In this document: one piece after another, positions 11,101 to 21,000 of the stretch | How positions within the stretch are numbered: the stretch's first letter is position 1 | Layout: each line of letters opens with the position of its first letter | Assembly (NCBI GenBank): GCA_039566865.1 | Contig: CM076954.1 | Coordinates: forward strand, 5,898,001-5,962,000 | DNA: 64,000 bases | Reading direction: 5' to 3' | DNA from: Aurelia coerulea | Lineage: Eukaryota; Cnidaria; Scyphozoa; Semaeostomeae; Ulmaridae | Translations under genes and position numbers: made by a program | The notes under the pieces: model-generated | Database searches by the model: none | Told to the model about the DNA's origin: nothing | What the model saw: the letters and a program-made list of their open reading frames with translations, nothing else

Positions 11101-14100
11101 AAAAGGATTGTAATTTTGGGTTCAGCTCATCATGTACCGTGCACATCCCATGTTTCAAGGCTCTAAGTTGTACGTAACAGAAATAAAATTGGGGGTAGGG
11201 CCATTTTTCATTCAGTACTTTATTCTAGGTGGGTTGGAAGGATTTCTAGCCATCTACAGCTAATTCAGGCCCAGTATGCATGCCGCATCCAGCGATCCCT
11301 GGTTTAACGTCCCTTCCCAAGGACGGCTAAGTGCGTTGCTTGGTCAGGCCTCCGAGAGGTCACCCATCTTCCATCTGGAGTTTGACCTCACACAATCGAG
11401 CTTTAGTTAACTGACGGAAACTTGATCAGCGGCTCGGTCACTCACACCATTCAGCCTCCAAGTCTTCCTGCATCATCAAATACCCTCCGCAAAATAGGAT
11501 TGAAATGGAGCTTCCAATGATTTTATGTCTTGAATTGTGCAATTTAATCCTATTCAATGGCCTTAATATTAAGTCTACACTTAGTTTGAATGAAAAGGGC
11601 AATGCAGTTCAAAATTTATGTCTTCCAAGTCCGAATGTTTTGTCTGGAAAATATTTTCCGAATTTTGCCTGGTAATGTTCCTCATAAAAAAGATGAATTA
11701 AACAATTGAAAAGTATCAAATGCATGCAAAGAAAATCATTCGCGTTTATGCTGCTAGGTACGAAATATAGATTACTGAAATTAGAAACGTTAGAAAATAT
11801 CACTCACTTGCTTGAAGGTTTTTGGAAACTTTGTTGATAACTTTGGTACGGCGCACATCTTGCAGATAAAGCTCGACCTGGGTTGCTGTCCAAACTTGTA
11901 CTGACACTGTCTCTTCCACATTCAGTCTGAACACGTTTGGTGCAAACATAAAAAATCTGCAAACAAAATTTAAGGTATTACTTAGCCTATAATAACTGTT
12001 TCCGAGGGCAATACCTGAAAAGATTAACCCAAAGCCGTCACTACTTCTACAAGACTGTTATGTCATTTGAGTTTATTGTAAATCTCACATGCCTAAACAG
12101 TTGCTGTGGTAACAAAAACGCGTTCTTGTATCGTATTTTTTTTAAGTATGGATTCTCCTAAAATTTAAAATCTACTAACAAACGTTAATATTACGAGAGA
12201 AAAGTGCAAGGAGCATGAAAATACATTGCAACCTTGCAGCTATTACAGGTAAACTAGATACTAATACTAACACTAATACGGGAATAATACTGTGGATACT
12301 AATTTAAAGGCATTGAGTCCGTATAAATAGCGCGCTCATGACCAATATCAACTTCTTTTCAATCATAAAACAAAAGTTGTGATTTAATCACTATTGAAAT
12401 TAAACCAAAGAAATTCCCGAGGATAATGCAAGGATTAAGAAGCCTTTAGTCTCCACCGCTAATGACTTTAGCACTATTGTGCGATAACAAAGGACCGTCA
12501 GCAGTTTGTCAACAAAAATTCAGGATAGCGTTAACGCTCAGCTATTTATATGGACTCAATTCCTTTAAGTCCTTGAAAATGGGTCTTTAAAAGCGAGAGT
12601 TCATTCGCTACATGGAGAGCCCACTTCATTTTTCATTTTTTTTTTCATTTCATCAAGAATTCAAGATATTTATTATCAAGCAACATATCTACGGTAGCTA
12701 AAAAAACATACGCAATTTAAAATACAAATTTTTAATACTACTTTCTATCGATTTAATAATAGATGTGTAGCTTAGGACACCTAGAAAAAACTCTAATGAG
12801 CTTTCGGGCTAGGTGCCCTTTTAGATTAAAGACCCTTTATTGACCAGCATCCTTTGCGGCCTTCGATTGCTGTTCCCCACAGCTTCGACCCGTTCGTTAG
12901 AGTTTCTGACATCCAGAAACTATCGTATTTGTAATCCATCTTAATCTTCAACTGAAATCGCGTATGGTCAACAACTTATATCAATAGTCTCTTTGGTTCA
13001 TAAACAATGTAAAAAACTCTAATGAGCTTTCGGGCTAGGTGCCCTTTTAGATTAAAGTACAAATAATGGCGTTGGTCCATTCAAAGCGCTCTGTTGCGCA
13101 TACATACTTCAATGTAGCCTCAAGGATCATAGTATATGTGATGTCTTCTAGTAACCCAACCTTGCATCGCCATATAGAAGGATTTTGAGAAGCGCTTCAT
13201 TAGAGAGGTTCGATAGGCCTTGCGGTTGTAATAAAGTGTTAGTGGCATCGAGAACACCCTGTCTTTACACATCATAGCTATGAGAGCAGCAAAGAATGTT
13301 CCGTATCCTCTCAACTACATCGCTGATCGAGCACATTGGATTTACTGTGTCTTTAAAGTTGTGTTTAAATTTGTGAAAATTTGGCTTACTCAGACCCACA
13401 CGAAGTTGTGTTAGAATTGCCAAGCCTTTCGGGTCATGAATGCTGTAGACTGGACGGAGTAGGGGACGAATGAGTGAAAAAAGCTTCTTGTTGAACATGC
13501 CCAGAGTTGGTGATTGTCTTATCTCCGAGTCAAGTTTATTCCATTCCGAAAGACAGTTCCGTTAAAACTTGCACTAAAGCTCATTGTTCTTGGACGTATT
13601 TGCCCTATTATAGCTGGTCTACGACGACGGCGATAGTTTGATTGCGGAAGGGGTGGAATAGACTACCATGTATAATCCGGTGCAAGGTTATTAACAAACT
13701 TGAAAAATAGAACAAGACGCCTGCTCCAACGTCTGAGGGTAAGCGATTCCAATATTAGTTCGTTACACACCTTCTCTCGAGATGTACCTTTCTATGCACC
13801 AGTTAACTGCTAGTACAGCAGAGTTTTTCCACTAGATGATTCAGTTTTAGAGTTATGAGTATGTCGATGTACCGGGGAGTCAGAAAAAGAATCCCCGTTT
13901 GAAAGGTTACGCTCCCTGGATATCAAGACAATGATGTCGGCAAATATAAAGTTTAATGGTAGAAATGTTCAAATCTACTTAAAATTTACCTGACTGAAAT
14001 CGGCCACTACATTCTGAAATTATCCTCTTAAACACCTTCAAAACGTGCCCAAAATCATGAAAAGATCTCCCTTACATTTCTACCTTAAAATGGCCTTACA

Positions 14101-17100
14101 GCAACAGCAATAGCCTACGCGTAGACCCATTATCCCAAAGGAGGAAAGGGTCTACGAAACAAAGAGCAAAGGCTTGCTACGGCCGCCCAATTAATCATCC
14201 TAATCCCCTTTTCAAATTATTTGTGAAACGCGTTGAAACCATAGAAATAGAAATATTTCTATATAGTTGAAACAAAGGCTGCATAAATTAAGTTTCCAGA
14301 AATCTAGAAACCTCAGTATTTTTGCTCTTTGTTTCGTAGACCCTTTCCTCCTTTGGGACAACGGAAACCCAATGGGGGAGAAAATCGTCCTTATCGAAGA
14401 AGGTGAGATTATATCAGATGATAAAGTGACTGCTGAATGCTTAAATTCCCACTTTGTGAACATCACAGACTCTCTTGGCCTAGATCCATCATTCAAGGAC
14501 GATGAAATCGATGTGAGTCTGGACGAAAAGGTAGACATAGCTATATTAAAGTATAAAAACCATCCAAGTATTGTTGCTATAAAAAGTAAAGTCCCGATTG
14601 ACCAAAAATTTGAATTTAGTAATGTTAATTTGCTAAATGTTATGATTAAAATAGAAGCCTTAGATAATAGTAAGTCAAGTAGTGGCAATATACCAACAAA
14701 AATTATACAGCAGGCGAAAGAGGTGATTTGCCCATACTTAACTGATTGCATAAATGCAACTATGGACAACTGTTGCTTTCCAGATAAACTAAAAGAAGCA
14801 GACGTTTGTGCAATCCATAAAAAGGATGATACATGCCAAAAAGTCAATTATAGACCAATTAGTATCCTATCAGCCATGTCCAAAATTTTTGAACGGATCA
14901 TGAGTGAGCAAATAAATCAGTATTTTGTAGGTATATTGTCTTCATTGCTTTCTGGCTTTCGACAAGGCTATAGCACACAGCATGCTCTGTTTCGAGTCGT
15001 TGAGACTTGGAAAAAGTGTCTCGATATGTCGGGTATAGTAGGAACAATCCTGATGGATTTGTCAAAAGCATATGATTGTATACCCCACGACCTACTGATT
15101 GCAAAGTTAGAGGCATATGGATTCAAGCAAAATGCTCTAAAACTAGTTTGTAGTTACCTGACAAACCGAACACAAAGGGTCAAAATAGGCTCCACATATA
15201 GCTCACCACAACGTGTATCGATTGGTGTACCACAGGGGTCTGTTCTTGGACCCTTACTTTTCAACATCTTTATAAACGACCTGTTTTATATGGAACTGGA
15301 ATCGGAGATATGTAACTTTGCTGATGACACGACAATTTACGCGTGTGATATATCTGTGGAGGCAGTCATGATTAGATTAGAGGGTGACCTACAGGGATTA
15401 ATGCAATGGTTTACTGACAACGGCATGAGTGCCAATCCTTCAAAATTCCAAATCATGTTTTTTGGGGCTAAATGGAACAAATCAAAACTATGCCTTAACA
15501 TGAGGGGTCAATTGATTCCATGCAGCGAACATGTAAAACTTCTGGGGGTAAACATTGACAACTCACTCAAGTTTGAAACGCATGTGAAAGAACTATGTAG
15601 GAAGGTCAACCAAAAAGTGCATGCATTTGGAAGGTTAAGACCATATTTAGGAGAGCAAAAATCAAAGTTATTTCAAACTCTGTGGTTATGTCGAATTTTT
15701 CCTATTGCCCTCTGATCTGGCTATTTTGTAGCAAAGTTGCAAATAATCAAATAATAGCACCCACAAGCGTGCACTGAGAACTTTATATAGAGACTATCAA
15801 TCCACATTTGAGGAACTTCTAGATAGGGTTGAGACAAAGACAATACATAAAAAGAACTTACAAAACCACATGGTTGAAATTTACAAGTCAATGAACCATC
15901 TCAATCCAGAGTACATGTGGAATTTCTTTGTTAAAAAAGATGTTCCCTACAACCTGCGGACAAAGGAACTATGCAAGCTCCCCTCAGTGAGTTCTCAGCG
16001 CTACGGAATAAATTCCTTATCCTTTAGAGGGAGTCTATTGTGGAACAATCTTAGTGATGACCTAAAATTGACAACTTCTCTCATGAAATTCAAGAAAGAA
16101 ATACGTTGCTGGGATGGCAATAACTGTACGTGCTACATTTGCACTTAATTTAGGATAATTCATTAGGGTTTTTTATCTTTTTGTTATATTGTATATTGTA
16201 TATTATAGATAGTTGGTGTTAATTAGTTGTTGTTAACTAGATCAAAACCAACTGTAAATAAGTTTATGATTATGATTATGATTATGATTATAATGGGTCT
16301 ACGCGTAGGCTACAACAGCAATGACTTGTGGACGCTTTAGCACGCTCTATCCTATTGGGAGGATGAACAAGTCCTCCCCCTGGTATGGATGACCTTTTGA
16401 AGAGGATTCCATTCTCCCAAGAGGACAAAATACATCAATTTATGTGAATGTCATCAATTCTAGGAAGGAAAATTTGCTCATTGTATTCATTCGTTTGTGC
16501 GGGTTTTTTGAAGGGGCTTTCTGCAGAAAATTACCCATATCGACGGGAAGGAATGGCCGATTAAGGCCGGGTAAATCCCTGAACCTAATTCAACATATTG
16601 GCAATAAAGCAAGACAGTTTTGAATATTATTACTTTGATATTCATGGAGCAGTGGCCTTCCAAGCGGAGGATTCTTTTTTCTGACTCACCCGGTCGATAC
16701 TTCGAAAGATATTTAATCACTCCTATCCCTCGTGTAGATTCGAAGATAGCTGACTTGATATGACCCCATGACCATTGAATGATACGTCGAATCAAGTACA
16801 AGACCTAAGATGTTTGTGCTCTTCAACCTTTAAAATTGGGGTATCATTGAATAGGATAGGTGGATGGTTAAGAGGTTCTCTTTTTCTTGAAAATGTTATT
16901 TCGACCGCTTGTTGGGTAGGGTCTGGATTAAAAGACATTTTCCATTTGCTTGCCAATTGTGTAATCAGACTCAAATCATGGTTCATATCACTCGCGGTGG
17001 ACACAGGGTTACGAACAACGGTGAAAAGCGATGTAGCATCTATCATCTGCAAAAAGTCTTACGTTACATATTTGGTTATCTGTTAGGTCGGTATTATACA

Positions 17101-17953
17101 AGGCTCGGGAAAACCGCGGGAAATATTTTTGCTTTTCCTGTTTTATTTTTCGTCTTTCTGGTTAAACCGGTTTGAATCTAATTGCTAGCCTGCAGAGACT
17201 GCTTTACAGGTGGCCGTGTAAAATACTACAAATTCCAAAACCTTATTTACATCAAGATAAAATTTACACTTAATCTAATGATATGATACAAATAGAAATG
17301 TTCGAAATTAATCAAAAGACAAATAAAAGAAAAACCAAAAACCCCTCTATAATATATTGTTTAGCCTCTTTTTGAAGGTTAGAAGGGTGCATGTTTGACA
17401 TCTGAACTTAATTAGTTCCAAAGCTTAGTACCACAAAATGAAATAGACTTCTGCCCTTTTGACGATTTGAAGGAAGGAACACGCAAGTGCTTCGGTGTTT
17501 CTTAGTCTCATTGTGTTAAGAGCTGATTTTTTTACAAATAACTCAGACAGATATTGGGGCACAAGACTATTTGTTGACTAGCACATTATAGTCGCTGTTT
17601 CACTTTGAATAATGTCTAAGATAGTTGGCCATTTCAGCCTTTTAATCAGACCAGCTGCTGAAACATAATGGCTGCTATTTGTAACAATTCTGGCAGCTCG
17701 ATTTTGTAATTTTTGGAGTGTATCAATTTGAGTTTTACCACAACATCCCCAAACTGAGCACCAATAACGGAAGTAAGGTTCAACAATTCCTCTGTACATC
17801 ATATAGACTTGCCCCAAGTCTATCTCTTCCGTCCGTCTACCGTTCCCTTTACAATAGTTCCTGGATCCGCCATTTCCTGGATCCGCTATTCCAGCATTCC
17901 GTCAAGCGAGCTCTCTTGACGGAATGTTGGAATGGTAGATCCATGAAATGATG

Positions 17954-18039
<86 letters not shown>

Positions 18040-21000
18040 CCATTTCTTTAAAGTTGGTAGAATACGTCTATAGTGCACATCAAAAGATGTGCACTAATTA
18101 ATACCAACTATCTACATAAATATACAAAATCAACTTAATTACAATTCAACTCTTTACATATCTATTTACAAACTCTGCAGGTACATGTATTTACATTCCA
18201 TTCTCTGATTTTTCGTTTGAAAGAGAGGACACTGTCGCAGCTCTTTACCACATCAGGTATGCTATTCCAAAGGTAGCTGCCTCTGTATGTTATAGAATTT
18301 GCCCCATAAGTTATCGTTTGGAATCTTGGTATCTGCAGGAGATCCTTATTGCGTAGGTTGTAATTCGTTTGCTTCCTCTCAAATAATTCCCACATAAATG
18401 CAGGGTTTATTTGATGGAGGGACTTGAAAACTTCCATGAGTAATTTTGAAGATTTTGTAAATGGACTGGTTTTTGGCCTGATTTGTCCAGAAGTTCTTTG
18501 AAACTTGAACTGAAGTCATTGTACAAACTACGAAGTGCCCTCTTGTGGATTCTGTTTATCTCTTCATTGACAGTTTTTCCGCAGAACATCCAAATTAGGG
18601 GACAGTATCCAAAGTTTGACATGATAAATGAATTGTAAAGGAGCTTGGCCTGTTCAAAGGTAATGAAATTTGCAACCCTAGAAAAAGCACTTTCTTTCCT
18701 GCTTGTTGTGGCGGATGTTGTGGCGGATGTTGTGGCGCTTGTTGTTGCGGAAATGGCGGATCAATGAACTACCGTAAAAAGGGAACGATAGACGGACGGA
18801 AGAGATGGACTTGGGGCAAGTCTATACATCTTACTGAGCGTTTTCTCAGGGAGAAGTTTCTTTGCATACTTCAGAAAACCTAAGGCTCGAGATATTTTTG
18901 TTCTCATATACTTTATATACTCATCCCAGACAAGATGACTGTCCAACTGAACACCAAGGTATTGTGCCATTTATATAAAAGGAAAGCTGGTGGAAGCCTT
19001 GCTTGGAGATGAAGACCACTGCGTGGGACAATAATGCGCAGGAGACTATGAACGTAAAGGCAATCGAGACCGAAGGCGAGCGAAGCGAGCCTAAAAAACT
19101 GGGGGGTCCGGGGTACTCCCCCGGGAAAATTTTTGTGGCCACACCCTTTTTGTGGCCACGCCACCGACTTAGAGCTATCTCCATAGAAATGTTCAAGACT
19201 CTAAATGGTCTGAATCCATCCTTCATGAAAGATATTTTTCAAGTTAGATCCTCTAATTATTCATCGCGAAATCCTAATAACCTTACTCATTACAGACCAA
19301 ACCAGATTACTTTCGGTGCTCGCAGTCTCAAGTTCTTAGGACCGCAGATTTGGAATTGCTTACCAAATGAGCTAAAATCAGCTGAAAGCCTTAATATTTT
19401 CAAAAGGTTAATATCACAATGGGATGGCCCCACGTGCAAATGCAACGCCTGTCGTTTTACTGTAAATAATGTACAAATCGTCTAAAAAAAATGTATTTAT
19501 TTTAATTTAATTACTGTATCCATCGATTTTGATTAGTTTCCATGTACATATGAACACAGTAGACTAGATGATTTTTTCAATCGATGTAAAATAAAGATAC
19601 AACAACAACTTTAGATTGGCTTAAAATGCTATCAAAAATGTTTTAACGAACATTAATCATGATCTTTCACGAAATTTTTCGGCTCTTTCTCCACATGTCC
19701 TCATTCCGAATCGCATAAAATCGCATATTGCTCATTTAAAGTTGCAATTGCCACTCATTTTTCGTTACTTGTGTGTTTCTGATAAGGGAATGAAGCTATG
19801 GCGTCTTTTATATCAAGTTTCAAAGAAAATTATTGTTTTTCATTGAAAGGGCACTTTTGCCCCCCTTGCCCCCGTTAGGAAATTTAGTGTTGCTATTGCT
19901 AGTATAGTAAACTATATTATTACCTGACTGACGTTTCAAAAACGAGGCAATGCGAGAATCCCGCCAATCCCATTATCGGACATCGGAAAGGCTTTGCTCG
20001 GGAAGGCGTTCTGGGGGGGGGGGGGATAGGTAATGAACATGAAGATTGGTATGGACATTTTAAAAAGCCTGTAAGAAAGTCCAAGTGCTAAAAGTCTGAT
20101 AATTTGAAGAAACTTGCAGTACTCGCCAAAATTCTTAGTTTCTAATAAAGAAATACGTGTACACGTCCTTTTTTTTATAAGAAGCCGCTTATAAGAAACG
20201 GTATAGTCATAATTTTTCGAGAGTTAGGAAACAACCCAACCTGAATTTAAAAAGATAAGAAACTTTTGTAATTTGCAGTTTTATTTTTCCCAACCCATTC
20301 AAAATATTTTGACACTGTACAGCTATAGCAACTGTTTGGACATTATTTTGAGTGCAAATTGTGTTATTTACTTGTTTTAAGACGTTACCAAGTAATTTGG
20401 GAGCCCTTTAGACAAAACAACATTAACTCTACACTTCTGGCACTGAAAATATAAGAAACATGTGAGAAACTTTTGGAAGCAAAATGGTCCAAAAATGTAA
20501 GAAACTGCCTACCTGACCCGGGCCTTAGTTTTTTACAAAAAATACATGTATTGTTTGTAATAAATTAGTTACGAGGTGGGGGCCTTTTCGGGGAGGTGCT
20601 TATTCAAAGGTGAAGACTTTTGGTTCTCATTTTTGACTGACTTTCTTCATCTCTTTCACAAGGGCGCCGGAGCCACGGGGGCAGTGGGGGCAGCTGCCCC
20701 CGTTGCCCTAGTGGTACGGGGGCAGCGCGGGGGCAGCAAAGTGCCCTTTCCAAAAAATGCATTTCAGAGAACTATTGATTAATCGCGTCTGTTATTTGGA
20801 AGCGAGCTGTTTCTCGTCCGCAGTCAAAACAATAGAACGATTCCTTCTGCTCTCAAGATTGCAGCACGTTCGAAGGACAATGGCGTCGCCACGGGGTGGT
20901 CTGGGGTGGACATGTCGACCACAGTTTTCACGGAGGTCCATGTTATGATTTCTCGAAATCAGTCAAAAGATTGGGGAGGGTAGATTTTTTATTGACTTGA

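Larger units (their letters stand above)
13870..16694. mobile_element. FB-6 fold-back MITE containing a MULE and a LINE
   Basis: Left end TACCGGGGAGTCAGAAAAAG and the inverse of the right end (ACCGGGTGAGTCAGAAAAAA) match and continue into a shared inner arm (GCTCC, GATATCAA words). It interrupts LINE Z. Without the elements nested inside, it would be about 620 bp. Confidence 0.75.
17340..18990 (-). pseudogene. LINE X, ORF2 C-terminal part split by a MULE
   Basis: The part at 18990-18825 reads MAQYLGVQLDSHLVWDEYIK and RALGFLKYAKKLLPEKTLSK. After the insert at 17804-18824 it resumes with YRGIVEPYFRYWCSVWGCCG, LQKLQNRAARIVTNS and, with frameshifts, LVPQYLSELFVKKSALNT to about 17340. It belongs to the same family as the minus-strand LINE at 62400-63826 (YLGVQIDDNLNW, LQKLQNRAARIVTNS). 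The RT domain proper is missing. Confidence 0.85.
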
